Positions 8,801 to 17,292 of a stretch of DNA of 64,000 nt are shown here, in pieces. Numbering within the stretch: position 1 is the stretch's first letter; every line of letters begins with the position of its first letter. The notes under the pieces were generated by a model that was given only the letters and a program-made list of their open reading frames with translations, made no database searches and was not told the origin of the DNA. The stretch is taken from positions 1 through 64,000 of the forward strand of contig NZ_MLBF01000014.1 of NCBI RefSeq assembly GCF_001936615.1, given 5' to 3'. This stretch comes from Desulfosporosinus metallidurans. Its GTDB lineage: Bacteria > Bacillota > Desulfitobacteriia > Desulfitobacteriales > Desulfitobacteriaceae. Both the position numbers and the translations under genes were made by a program.

Positions 8801-10798
8801 ATGCACTTTTTCACTAAGAAAACCCTTAGTATTTTTTGTGGTTTAGCCATGCTTGTTAGTGTTATACACTTCCACCCGCTAAGTGTACAAGCTGACCCCA
8901 CCGAATCCGTGACGGATCGTATTTATGGGAATACACAATATGATACTGCCGTAGAGATTTCCAAGAAGGGTTGGGATTATGCTCCTGTCGCGGTGCTGGC
9001 AACCGGGAGGAATTTTCCGGATGCACTGACGGGGAGCGTTCTAGCGCATAAAGTAAATGGGCCTTTGCTCCTTACCGAATCGGATCATCTAACTCCCGCT
9101 GTTTCCGCAGAACTCAAACGCCTCGGTACGCAAGAAGTGTATCTCTTGGGCGGTACGGTTGCTTTGAATAGTGGGATCGAACAGTCGCTCAAAGACCAAG
9201 GGATCTTGCCACGGCGGCTTGCGGGCTGGGACCAGTATGGAACAGCTGCTGCCATTGCTGGGGTGGCCACTCCGAGTTCTACCCAGGCTTTCTTAGTCAA
9301 CGGGGAACATTTTGCGGACGCTCTGAGCATCTCATCGTACGCAGCTGCTCAAGGAATTCCTATCTTACTCACACGAAGCGATTCTCTCCCGGCGGAAACC
9401 GCGACGGCCCTCGCCCAAATGGGGGTTCAGAACGTGACGTTGGTGGGCGGCACGGCTGTGATTAAGGACTCCATTACAGAACAGCTCGGCAAACTACCTC
9501 AGCCTGTTAAGGTCACCGCGAGATATGCTGGGTACGATCAATACGAAACCAACACGACAGTCTTAAATCAATTAGGCTTCGAGACATCTAAAGTTTATGT
9601 AGCGACGGGAGAAAACTTCCCGGATGCCCTAGCCGGTGCTGCTCTGGCTGCCAAGGACAAGGCGCCGATTCTCTTGCTACCCCATGCGCAATTGGGCGCT
9701 TCGACAACGACTTATCTCAATCAAAAACGGACTTCAGGCTCAGCCTTTACCATTTTTGGGGGATGGGGCGTTATCAACTATAAGCTAGAAAGTATCGTTC
9801 GCACTGGGGTGATTCAGTCACGGATTTCCCTCCAATACACCCAGGGCAGTGTACAGGGAATGCTTAACCAGGTCCAGTCCATTCCTTCACCTGCTACGGA
9901 TTATGCCGACCTTATTGCGCCAAGTTGGTATTACCTTGATGATACCGCTGATGGAAATGTAACTGGGGGCTGGGATACGGGCACAGGGGATTACTCCAAG
10001 TTTACAGCTGCGGCTCATTCCCGCAACTTAAAAGTCCTTCCGGTTATCCAATCGTCTTGGGACAGCGGCAAAACCGTAGATACTGTACTGGCTTCTGATA
10101 CTGCTCGTGCTAAGCTGGAAAGCCAAATTATCCAGCGGATCCAGAGGACAAACTCAGACGGCATCGTGATCGACTTTGAGCTGATGAGCACTGCCACTGG
10201 GCCCAACCTCACTCAGTTCATGAAAGAACTTTACGCTCAACTTCATCCCTTGAATAAGTTAGTCATCGAGGCCGTCATGGCCCGAACTGGTTCAGAAACC
10301 TGGCTTGGCGAGTTTGACTACCATGCCCTGGCCCAATATGTTGATTACTTGCACATTATGACCTATGACTACAGCCACTCTGCCCCCGGCCCCCTGGCCC
10401 CACTGGATTGGAGCAGCAAAGTCTTACAATATACACGCGGGCAAGGGGTAGACATGCATAAAGTTCTCCTCGGTCTCCCCTACTATGGGGTTGACTGGTG
10501 GACAACTGACACGGGAACCAACCCAACCTATAAACGGCGCTCGGGCGGGATGGCTGAACTTTTGGCCTTAGCGAAAGGCCCAGTGCAACGCGACTCTTCA
10601 CAGATTCCCTACTTCAACTACACCGATGCTTCAGGGACTCACACCGTCTATTTCGACGATGCGCAAAGCTGGAATGCCAAATTAGGGTTGCTCAATCAAT
10701 ATAACCTAGGCGGAGTCGGGGCTTGGTCCCTGATCTGGACGCAAAACCCTACCAGCTCGAACGCGATCTTCCCCCTTTTGAAGCAGTATCTCCGGTAG
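8801..10798 (+). CDS. Secreted GH18-family glycosidase with three CWB2 repeats
   Basis: A 665-residue protein. It has a signal peptide (about residues 1-31, ending SVQA), three CWB2 repeats (about 38-335; RIYGNTQYDTA, RLAGWDQYGTA, RYAGYDQYETN) and a C-terminal glycoside hydrolase 18 barrel (about 345-665). The GH18 signature is DGIVIDFE at 453-460, with catalytic acid E460. HIMTYDYSH and GAWSLIW are further barrel motifs. In spore-formers this subfamily (YaaH/SleL-like) cuts N-acetylglucosaminyl bonds in peptidoglycan or cortex, so a wall-remodelling role is more likely than chitin degradation. GGAGG lies ten bases before the ATG. Confidence 0.9.
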   Translation: MHFFTKKTLSIFCGLAMLVSVIHFHPLSVQADPTESVTDRIYGNTQYDTAVEISKKGWDYAPVAVLATGRNFPDALTGSVLAHKVNGPLLLTESDHLTPAVSAELKRLGTQEVYLLGGTVALNSGIEQSLKDQGILPRRLAGWDQYGTAAAIAGVATPSSTQAFLVNGEHFADALSISSYAAAQGIPILLTRSDSLPAETATALAQMGVQNVTLVGGTAVIKDSITEQLGKLPQPVKVTARYAGYDQYETNTTVLNQLGFETSKVYVATGENFPDALAGAALAAKDKAPILLLPHAQLGASTTTYLNQKRTSGSAFTIFGGWGVINYKLESIVRTGVIQSRISLQYTQGSVQGMLNQVQSIPSPATDYADLIAPSWYYLDDTADGNVTGGWDTGTGDYSKFTAAAHSRNLKVLPVIQSSWDSGKTVDTVLASDTARAKLESQIIQRIQRTNSDGIVIDFELMSTATGPNLTQFMKELYAQLHPLNKLVIEAVMARTGSETWLGEFDYHALAQYVDYLHIMTYDYSHSAPGPLAPLDWSSKVLQYTRGQGVDMHKVLLGLPYYGVDWWTTDTGTNPTYKRRSGGMAELLALAKGPVQRDSSQIPYFNYTDASGTHTVYFDDAQSWNAKLGLLNQYNLGGVGAWSLIWTQNPTSSNAIFPLLKQYLR

Positions 10799-10828
10799 GG
10801 AAGCAGGGGGACGGTTCTCTTGCTTCCC
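10798..10828. repeat. REP-like palindrome, GGAAGCA-arm type
   Basis: Arms GGGAAGCA and TGCTTCCC enclose the core GGGGGACGGTTCTCT. It starts at the last base of the GH18 stop codon and may also end that transcript. Confidence 0.75.
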
Positions 10829-10845
10829 CCGGCAGCGCTGGGTCC

Positions 10846-11046
10846 TTAATATTCATCCATCAGCAAAAACTCGGCAATGTTTTTATGCTTGACACCCTCT
10901 ATATTGTCTTGCCAAAAGTCCTCCATTGTCACAACATATTTTGGATAATGGTCTCTTATACCGAGCAATGCTCCAAATTCTCTTTCTACTGTTGATTCTT
11001 CCGATAATTTATAGGCTACCTGATGGTACCGAAGTTGCGGAATAAC
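10846..11046 (-). pseudogene. C-terminal remnant of a DUF4143-type ATPase
   Basis: The last 66 or so codons read as the end of an AAA/DUF4143-family ATPase (motifs QVAYKLSEEST, VEREFGALL, DHYPKYVVTM, DNIEGVKHKNI). No start or ATPase core is present: upstream the frame runs into the antisense of the toxin gene. It is a leftover fragment, and different in type from the ATPase remnant at 14.5-15.4 kb. Confidence 0.65.
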
Positions 11047-11086
11047 CATTCTCTTTTTGAGCACAAAAAAAGAGCCGGCAAAATTC

Positions 11087-11584
11087 TTATTCGCCTGCTC
11101 TTTCCAACGTACCGTCATACAACTTTTTTGATATTCTGTAGCCGCTCTGCACCAAATCGTCGAGATATGGTCTGACTTTTGTAATCTTCTCCGTTCTTTT
11201 GGCCAACAATAAGATTCCAATAACACCGGTCGTTGTAAAGAGTAATGCCTCGGCAAGGTTACGTGCAGAACGATCATCAATAACCAGTGTTCGAATGCCA
11301 AGTTCTTTCGCTCCTATGATGACCTCCACTTCTCCTCGGTGTAATCTTCCTTGCAATTGCTCTACCATTGACTGATTTTCAACCCTAAAAACGGAGATAT
11401 TTTGTTCCAAAACCGCCTTCTCCACTTCAAGTGTACTGGCATATTGGACCACATTTCCGTGGACAATTTCCTCAAACACTGCTTCTGGAATCATAACTTC
11501 GTCAAATAAGGTCCATAATAGATCCAGCTTTCCGATCTTGGAAAGACCAATGATTGGGCTGGAATCGCAAACAACCCTAATCAT
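11087..11584 (-). CDS. PIN-like DUF3368 protein, probable toxin
   Basis: A 165-residue protein with a PIN-like fold. D7 lies in VVCDSSP, glutamates near 85-87 in HRGEVEVI, and D103/D104 in VIDDRSA, which would bind the metal of a ribonuclease. Its ATG overlaps the upstream stop codon by four bases (ATGA), which implies translational coupling with the UPF0175 partner. This pairing is a common toxin-antitoxin-like module. The toxin activity is inferred from family and context. Confidence 0.8.
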   Translation of the reverse strand: MIRVVCDSSPIIGLSKIGKLDLLWTLFDEVMIPEAVFEEIVHGNVVQYASTLEVEKAVLEQNISVFRVENQSMVEQLQGRLHRGEVEVIIGAKELGIRTLVIDDRSARNLAEALLFTTTGVIGILLLAKRTEKITKVRPYLDDLVQSGYRISKKLYDGTLERAGE

Positions 11585-11883
11585 TTCACGGCTCCCATTT
11601 GATCGAGCAGCTTCCTAAGAGACTCATCATCCTGGGATTGCTGCTCTTCCGTATACTCGCCCCAATGCAATCCTCGGCTTCTCAAAATCTCCATGAAATC
11701 CAACAGTGACCGTCCTGAAAGCTGCGCTGCTTGGGCTAACGAGACGGCCTTGCTTGCGAAAAGCCCGATAGTGAGGGACAGCCTGACCCTGTCATCCAAC
11801 GAAGTCCCGACCCCCAAGCTATTAACAATTGGCACAAGATCGTCTGGAATGTTCACCTGAACTTTTGATTGTTCCAAAGCCAT
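11581..11883 (-). CDS. UPF0175 family protein, probable antitoxin
   Basis: A 100-residue protein (MALEQSKVQV..) with the UPF0175 core: a predicted N-terminal strand, then a helix-turn-helix-like stretch (GLFASKAVSLAQAAQLSGRS), then a C-terminal tail. The family often precedes DUF3368/PIN proteins and is thought to bind DNA and the toxin. I chose the ATG at 11883, with AAGGGAG about eight bases upstream, over an earlier in-frame ATG that has no ribosome site. Confidence 0.8.
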   Translation of the reverse strand: MALEQSKVQVNIPDDLVPIVNSLGVGTSLDDRVRLSLTIGLFASKAVSLAQAAQLSGRSLLDFMEILRSRGLHWGEYTEEQQSQDDESLRKLLDQMGAVK

Positions 11884-12056
11884 CAGAATCACTCCCTTTT
11901 GCATCATATTATATACTAACTCCGAAATCATTTATACCCAAACAGTAGGGGAACTTCAAGTTCACCCACATCTTAGAATGATGCACTAGATGCATTCTTT
12001 GGGCCACGAGTAGGGTATCCACCTCCAACTTGAACCCAAAGATAAACTTGAGGTGC

Positions 12057-12087
12057 CGAAGACATGAGAACTGTCCCCATGTCTTCG
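12057..12087. repeat. REP-like palindrome, CGAAGACATG-arm type
   Basis: Arms CGAAGACATG and CATGTCTTCG enclose AGAACTGTCC, a one-base variant of the inverted core AGAACCGTCC. The rest of 11932-12120 shows a 6-bp inverted repeat (AGAATG/CATTCT near 11975-12000) and AACTTGAA-type half sites, but no gene. Confidence 0.7.
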
Positions 12088-12119
12088 CTTCGCAAGAGCT
12101 CGTCTCCGTCCAATTAGGC

Positions 12120-12147
12120 TTGCTTATAAACCCTCACATTGTATAAT
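12120..12147 (+). promoter_or_regulatory. Promoter of the DMT/GNAT/deacetylase group
   Basis: TTGCTT, a 16-base spacer and a perfect TATAAT. Because the -10 box lies at 12142-12147, translation should start after about 12150. Confidence 0.55.
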
Positions 12148-12150
12148 ATT

Positions 12151-12531
12151 ATGAAAGCTAGACTAGAGAATGATGAGGTGGCCTTTTTGTTAGTCTTACT
12201 GACGATTTTTAATTCCGTACTCATGGTGACGGGCCAAACTCTTTGGAAGCTGGGAGCCACCGGCAAGGAGATCCACAGTCTTGGTCAACTCTTGCGCCTT
12301 TTTTTAAGCCCTTATGTACTTTCTGGGCTCATGGTGTATGCGTTTGCTTCCGTCCTTTGGATTTATATTCTAAATAAAGGTGAGTTAAGTTATGTTTATC
12401 CGATTCAGAGTACGGCCTTTATTTTCGCCCTTATCATTGGCACAACGATTTTCAAAGAACATCTGACGCCTACGAAAATCATAGGGGTCTTAGTGATTTG
12501 CCTTGGCGTTATTATTATCACACGAAAGTAG
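12151..12531 (+). CDS. Small multidrug-resistance/EamA-type membrane protein
   Basis: A protein of about 126 residues with four predicted membrane helices and the DMT signature (TIFNSVLMVTGQTLWKLGA at the N end; GELSYVYPIQSTAFIF; GVLVICLGVIII at the C end). It resembles ArnE/ArnF and SMR half-transporters, which may flip lipid-linked sugars. The start is uncertain: ATG 12151 lies at the predicted transcription start, while TTG 12187 has GAGGTGG five bases upstream. It is followed at once by a GNAT and a deacetylase gene, so a role in surface-glycan modification is possible. Confidence 0.75.
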   Translation: MKARLENDEVAFLLVLLTIFNSVLMVTGQTLWKLGATGKEIHSLGQLLRLFLSPYVLSGLMVYAFASVLWIYILNKGELSYVYPIQSTAFIFALIIGTTIFKEHLTPTKIIGVLVICLGVIIITRK

Positions 12532-12539
12532 GAATCCAC

Positions 12540-13607
12540 ATGTGGAAAACCGTTAAATACATGCCTGAAAATTTATCGGAAACCATTGATTTAACGAGGG
12601 AGTATTACGGAGAATCCTGGATTTCCGACCCTGGATACTTAAAATGGCAGTATGAAGCCAACCCGGCCGGTCCGGCAATCATCCAATTGGCCCGAGATGT
12701 GGAAACGAATCAGCTTGCCGGTCAATATGTCGTGATTCCGATGCGGTTTAAAGCGTATGACAAAACGGTTAACGGAATCCTCTCCCTAAACACCCTGACT
12801 CGCCAAATTTACACTGGACAAGGGATTTTCACAGGATTGGCCAAAACCGTCTATCAGGACTGCGCCGAGCAAGGCGCGGAGTTTTGCTATGGATTTCCTA
12901 ATCCGAATTCCTACCCGGGATTCACTCGCAAACTAGGGTTTACCGACCTCGGAAGTGTCCCCCTCTTGCTCCGCCCCTTAAACACCAAGACCTTGGTCAC
13001 ACGAAAACTCGGTTCCCTGCTTGGGTCTCTTGCACTTCCCTTCCAGCTTTTCTATAAGGTGAAAGACCGCTCAGATGACCGCTATGAGGTTTATCCGCTC
13101 ACCGCCTTTAATCTCTCCGCTATAAATGCTTTCTGGGCTAAAATACAAGATAAATACCCCATTATGGGAATCCGTGATGCAGACTATATACGCTGGCGGT
13201 ATTTTGAAAATCCCTATCGGGACTATCAGATCTACGGGATTCATAAAAAAAACAGCTCTGAGCTTATCGGTTATATAGTAGGCCGATGCACCGAAGTAGA
13301 GGGTATGTCTTCTGGTATGATCGTCGACTTTCTAGTCGATCCAAGCGTTCCCGACGCAGGGAACTTTCTCATTAATCGCCTCCTGCGCTTCTTTGTCGAT
13401 AACAACATGGATTTGGCCGGTTCGCTAATGATGCCCCAGACTGAAGAATCCCGCATTCTCAAAGCTAATGGCTTCTTCACCTGTCCCAAATTCTTGGAAC
13501 CGCAACCCTTCCCGGTTATTTACCGCAGGCTTAGCAATCAAGGGGAAGACCCGTTCCTCCAACTCAATCACTGGTTCTTAACCATGGGTGACTACGACGC
13601 TATTTAA
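12540..13607 (+). CDS. GNAT-superfamily N-acyltransferase
   Basis: A 355-residue protein with GNAT features: an N-terminal segment ending GQYVVIPMRFKA, LNTLTRQIYTGQGIFTGLAK resembling the acyl-CoA loop, and YGFPNPNSYPGFTRKLGF, typical of this family. A second acyltransferase-like half follows. The start is the ATG with AGGA seven bases upstream. It begins eight bases after the small membrane protein. Substrate unknown; the neighbouring deacetylase hints at a glycan or wall sugar. Confidence 0.75.
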   Translation: MWKTVKYMPENLSETIDLTREYYGESWISDPGYLKWQYEANPAGPAIIQLARDVETNQLAGQYVVIPMRFKAYDKTVNGILSLNTLTRQIYTGQGIFTGLAKTVYQDCAEQGAEFCYGFPNPNSYPGFTRKLGFTDLGSVPLLLRPLNTKTLVTRKLGSLLGSLALPFQLFYKVKDRSDDRYEVYPLTAFNLSAINAFWAKIQDKYPIMGIRDADYIRWRYFENPYRDYQIYGIHKKNSSELIGYIVGRCTEVEGMSSGMIVDFLVDPSVPDAGNFLINRLLRFFVDNNMDLAGSLMMPQTEESRILKANGFFTCPKFLEPQPFPVIYRRLSNQGEDPFLQLNHWFLTMGDYDAI

Positions 13608-13658
13608 AGTAGGGGCACGATACCTCGTGCCCTTTCTGGATGAAAGCAGGATTAAACT

Positions 13659-14495
13659 ATGAAGAATATATTAACCATCGATCTGGAAGAATGGTTTCAC
13701 GCTAATTATCATGATGACGTTTTTGACCCCCAGAAGACGTATGAAGTACGAATTGTCCAAAACACGGAACGCCTTTTAGACCTTTTTGCCAAACACAAAG
13801 CCAAGGCTACCTTCTTCGTCCTTGGCTATGTCGCGGAACAACACCCCCAGTTGATCCGGGAGATCGCGACAGCAGGACACGAGATTGCTACCCACGGGTA
13901 TGCACATCAGCTCGTTTACCAACAAACCCCTGCAGTATTTAAGGAAGATGTTAGTCGAGCCAAAAAGCTCGTTGAAGATATCATCGGCAAAAGCGTCAAA
14001 GGCTACAGAGCTCCTTCTTGGTCCATCACTCCAAAGTCTCTCTGGGCTTGGGAGATTCTCGAGGAATTGGGTTTTGTTTATGATGCCAGTGTCTTTCCGA
14101 TTGAAACGTATCTCTACGGCCTGCCCTCTTCTCCCCGTTTTCCCTACCATCCTCAGTACAAGGAAAGGACCCTCAACCTTCTTGAAGTTCCTTCCTCGAC
14201 GGTCCGAATTTTAAATAAAAATATTCCTTTTGCCGGTGGCTTTTATTTCCGTGCCCTTCCCTATTCTCTGATCGCGCAGTGCATTAATACGGTGAATAAA
14301 GAAGGTCACCCAGCCATCGTCTATCTCCACCCCCGCGAGATTGACCCCGGGCAACCTCGGCTCACCCTCAGTCTGAAAGAGAGCCTAATCCATTATTACG
14401 GAATTAGCGGGTGCGAGCAGAAGTTGATACGCATTTTGAAAAAGTTCGAGTTTACTTCAATTAAGGAGTCTTTAAACTATTCGGCAGAACATTAA
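13659..14495 (+). CDS. DUF3473-type polysaccharide deacetylase
   Basis: A 278-residue NodB-fold carbohydrate deacetylase. Visible motifs are TIDLEEWFHA (metal/catalytic Asp), HEIATHGYAHQ (the H-x3-H ligands), RAPSWSITP and LHPREIDP near the C terminus, the last typical of DUF3473. The family removes acetyl or formyl groups from N-acetylated sugars in polysaccharide loci. There is no signal peptide, so it likely acts in the cytoplasm. It ends where the ATPase remnant on the other strand ends. Confidence 0.88.
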   Translation: MKNILTIDLEEWFHANYHDDVFDPQKTYEVRIVQNTERLLDLFAKHKAKATFFVLGYVAEQHPQLIREIATAGHEIATHGYAHQLVYQQTPAVFKEDVSRAKKLVEDIIGKSVKGYRAPSWSITPKSLWAWEILEELGFVYDASVFPIETYLYGLPSSPRFPYHPQYKERTLNLLEVPSSTVRILNKNIPFAGGFYFRALPYSLIAQCINTVNKEGHPAIVYLHPREIDPGQPRLTLSLKESLIHYYGISGCEQKLIRILKKFEFTSIKESLNYSAEH

Positions 14496-15368
14496 TCGCA
14501 TATTTTTCTGCTGGTTATAAGTTGCTGTAGCACATATTGTTCAGTCAAAGCACCTTTAAACTCTTCAAATAGTTTATTCCCCTCAAGCAAAGATTTGATA
14601 TCAAGTTCACTCATTGCCCCGAGCAACCCGACGTCAAGAACAAACAATTTAAACGCATTAAAATCTTGATAAGCCATAAGAGGCCTATCTGGCTTTGTAA
14701 CTCTGTTTATCTTATAAATTAATCCGCAGTCGATAAGCCATGTCATCGCAAGCTCATACTCTCTCGCTCTTGCTCCTTGCCGTATAAGTCCGTATATAAA
14801 TTTCCGATTTTCCTTAGCGAGCTGAGCAGGAATAGAGCTCCATAGCATTCTGATTCGTGGCACGGCTTCATTTGGCGCATGCTTTGAAAATCCTGTTCAT
14901 AGGCCATCAATATTTCCTTTTGTAGTTGACGTACTTTGCCATAATCGGAGTCTTCTAGGAAAGACGCAACAACTGCTGGCATGCCTCCAATATAATAATA
15001 CTGTTTTAATAAATCGATATAGTTACTTTTAAAATTTGTTATTAAGCTGAAATCTCCGCTCTTTAGCAATTTTACCAAATCATCATAGCCCATGGCGCTC
15101 ATAAATTCTAAGAAATCCAAGGGATACAAGTCCATGAATTTCACTTTTCCAACAGGAAACGAAGTACCAGGATGAAGCGCTACACCAAGCAACGACCCTG
15201 CAGCTACAACATGATATTCAGATGCGTTTTCACAAAAATATTTCAGGGAGGTTAATGCTCTCGGCACTTCTTGAACCTCATCAAAGATAATTAAGGTGTT
15301 TTGTGCCTCAATTTTCTATCCTTCGAGTTTTTCCATACACTTAAATCCGTCATCGAATTTCTAAGCAT
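14492..15368 (-). pseudogene. Degraded AAA_14/DUF4143 ATPase
   Basis: Pieces of one ATPase in different frames. A start (MLRNSMTDLSVWKNSKDRK, ATG at 15368 with AGAGGTGAT upstream) is followed by a deletion that removes the Walker A loop. The Walker B part (NTLIIFDEVQEV) then continues in another frame as VPRALTSLKYF and AAGSLLGVALH. A frameshift near 14860-14890 moves to the DUF4143 part (AYQDFNAFKLFVLDVGLL, ALTEQYVLQQL), which stops at ICD without the usual nuclease-like tail. At least three lesions make function very unlikely. Confidence 0.85.
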
Positions 15369-15610
15369 AATATCACCTCTGATTCTAATATACCCCCAAG
15401 CATATCACACTTAAACACCAAAGTGGAACGACTATTGTTAATAATGCGACACTTTTCCTAACGACTATTCAATTAAGAAGTTTGAGGTTTACTTATGATA
15501 CGACTTTAGCGCAAATAATCAGGAATAATATGGCAATTAATCTTTATATTAAGTATAATATAAATAACGAATTTATTGATCTATCCTTATATATTAAAGG
15601 GGGTTAGCTT

Positions 15611-15838
15611 GTGAAAAAATATAATTTTACGGTGCTCATTGAAAAGGACGAAGACGGAGGATATATTGCAACTGTGCCGGAGTTAAAAGGCTGCCATACC
15701 CAAGGGGAAACGATCGCCGAAATAATGGCTAATGTAGATGAAGCAATCAAATTGTGCTTAGAGGTTCATGCAAAAGACGGAATCCAGGTCTTTGATCCGA
15801 ACTTTATTGAAGCCAAACAATTTGAGTTGGTTATCTAA
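15611..15838 (+). CDS. hicB: HicB-type antitoxin
   Basis: A 75-residue protein with the HicB partial RNase-H-like fold (FTVLIEKDEDGGYIATVPEL, GCHTQGET, ANVDEAIKLCLE). HicB binds and neutralises the HicA mRNA interferase and usually represses the operon. The start is a GTG with AAGGGGG seven bases upstream. A TATAAT box lies at 15554-15559 with no clear -35 box. Its stop overlaps the next start by one base (TAATG). Confidence 0.88.
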   Translation: MKKYNFTVLIEKDEDGGYIATVPELKGCHTQGETIAEIMANVDEAIKLCLEVHAKDGIQVFDPNFIEAKQFELVI

Positions 15839-16065
15839 TGAGTAAATTAACGATTATCTCATCCAAGGAAATGGTAGCAATCCTAAAACGGTTAGGATTT
15901 GATGAAATACGACAAACGGGCAGTCACAAATTCTTCAGCCGTCAAGATGGTAGAAACACCGTCCTTCCTATGCATAGCAAGGATCTCAAACGTGGACTGA
16001 TTAAAGCAATCCTCAAAGACATTGGGATATCCGATGAAGAATATGAGATAATGCGAAAGGATTAG
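15838..16065 (+). CDS. hicA: HicA-type mRNA interferase toxin
   Basis: A 75-residue protein with a dsRBD-like fold (SSKEMVAILKRLGFDEI) and the catalytic-histidine motif GSHKFF. LPMHSKDLKRGLIKAIL is the typical C-terminal part. It should cleave mRNA when HicB is lost. It appears intact, unlike the hicA copy at 26.0 kb. Confidence 0.88.
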   Translation: MSKLTIISSKEMVAILKRLGFDEIRQTGSHKFFSRQDGRNTVLPMHSKDLKRGLIKAILKDIGISDEEYEIMRKD

Positions 16066-16073
16066 AATAAAAT

Positions 16074-16104
16074 ACGAGATCGTAGGTTTACCCTACGATC
16101 TCGT
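16074..16104. terminator. Bidirectional terminator after hicA
   Basis: Perfect 13-bp arms (ACGAGATCGTAGG/CCTACGATCTCGT) with a five-base loop, followed by TTCAATTT on the plus strand. It sits between convergent genes. Confidence 0.8.
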
Positions 16105-16119
16105 TTCAATTTAAAGTAT

Positions 16120-16455
16120 TCATTTTACAGCTTTAAGCCTTGCAAGGTCGCCCCAATTACTTGCTGTGATTATTTCAACATTTGATAAGTCTTTTCTGAT
16201 GGCTTTGATTTCTCCACTTATCTCCGCTATATTAAACGACATTTTATCGTGTTCTGCTTTATCGACTTGTGCTAAATGTTCTAAGGCCTTTAATATTTGC
16301 GTATTTTCTTTGATTTGATTCCCTTGGTTATCTACTTTCTCTGCTAATGTGCTGATTTGATTCCCTTGGTTATCTACTTTCTCTGCTAGCACATCAAATT
16401 TGTGATTGAAATCGTTTTTGAGTCCTTCAATTGCTTGAAGGATTTTATTTTCCAT
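16120..16455 (-). CDS. Small coiled-coil protein of unknown function
   Basis: A protein of about 111 residues that is predicted to be mainly coiled coil. It contains an exact tandem repeat of AEKVDNQGNQI, encoded by a near-identical DNA repeat around 16313-16385. There is no signal peptide or membrane helix. I chose the ATG at 16455 with AGAAGG about eight bases upstream. Similar small proteins are common in Clostridia, but their job is not known to me. Confidence 0.6.
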   Translation of the reverse strand: MENKILQAIEGLKNDFNHKFDVLAEKVDNQGNQISTLAEKVDNQGNQIKENTQILKALEHLAQVDKAEHDKMSFNIAEISGEIKAIRKDLSNVEIITASNWGDLARLKAVK

Positions 16456-16543
16456 TCTTATCACCTTCTTTCCATCTAGTAGTATTTGTTCAAGTATATC
16501 ACAGTAAGCCTCTGACTTGTATCAGTGAGCGAGGTAAAAAACC

Positions 16544-17251
16544 TTAATCCGGCCAAATCTTGCTCATCATTGAGTTAAGAATAATCGCCAAGCTCACTTT
16601 CACCATATAATAGCCGCTCTTAAAGGGGGTAATCGAGGAATTCCCGGACAAGCGTGCGTCCATTTCTACCGAAACTTCGATCACTCTCAGCCCATTTTTA
16701 ACCAAAGTCACAATCGAATCCGGCTCCGGATAATCTGTAGAATAATGCGTGGATACAACTCGCAAAGCCTTCTGATTATAGGCCCGAAATCCGGATGTTG
16801 GATCTGTATAGCTCTTGCGAACAACGGATTGGATCGTTTTACTTAAGATATAAATTCCTAGACGCCGAGGTATAGCCGATTTGTACGACGTTTTGGCTAA
16901 GAAGCGCGATCCGATTGTGACATCCGCCTCTCCAAGGAGTATTGGATCGATTAACTTCTTAATTTCTTCCGCCCGATGTTGCCCGTCCCCATCCACTTGC
17001 AAGGCCACATCATAGTGATTTTTCACAGCATAAAGAAACCCGGTTTGAACCGCTCCTCCAATACCGAGGTTCACGGGCAGAGAAATCACCTTTGCCCCCT
17101 GCGTTCGAGCTACCTCAGCGGTTTGATCGGTCGAACCATCATCAATCACGAGCACATCAAGCCAAGGGGATGTGGTTTTAAGATTTTGAACCACATGACC
17201 TATATTTTCTGCTTCATTTAAAGCTGGAACAATTACTAGAGTACTTTTCAT
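16544..17251 (-). CDS. GT2 glycosyltransferase, polyprenyl-phosphate sugar synthase type
   Basis: A 235-residue GT-A enzyme with VIVPALNEAENI, the DDGSTDQT donor motif, QVDGDGQHRAEE (the DxD-like metal site) and DPTSGFRAY. These match the DPM1-like group, which moves a sugar from a nucleotide donor to polyprenyl phosphate. Upstream lie DUF2304 and a GT-C enzyme on the same strand, so the trio could make a polyprenyl-phosphate sugar and use it outside the cell. Start: ATG with AGGA upstream; a longer frame from 17287 lacks a good ribosome site. Confidence 0.87.
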   Translation of the reverse strand: MKSTLVIVPALNEAENIGHVVQNLKTTSPWLDVLVIDDGSTDQTAEVARTQGAKVISLPVNLGIGGAVQTGFLYAVKNHYDVALQVDGDGQHRAEEIKKLIDPILLGEADVTIGSRFLAKTSYKSAIPRRLGIYILSKTIQSVVRKSYTDPTSGFRAYNQKALRVVSTHYSTDYPEPDSIVTLVKNGLRVIEVSVEMDARLSGNSSITPFKSGYYMVKVSLAIILNSMMSKIWPD

Positions 17252-17292
17252 AGTGTTTCCTAAACCGTCCTTACCCAAGAATTCCATCGGTT

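Noticed and set aside
11047..11301. N-terminal extension of the frame that ends in the ATPase remnant
   Set aside because: This part overlaps the toxin gene in another frame and has no similarity pattern. Only the segment after about 11046 looks like the ATPase family.
225..16065. A prophage or integrative element that covers the left part
   Set aside because: No integrase, att-like direct repeats, tRNA target or phage structural genes are seen. The accessory genes look like scattered small insertions.
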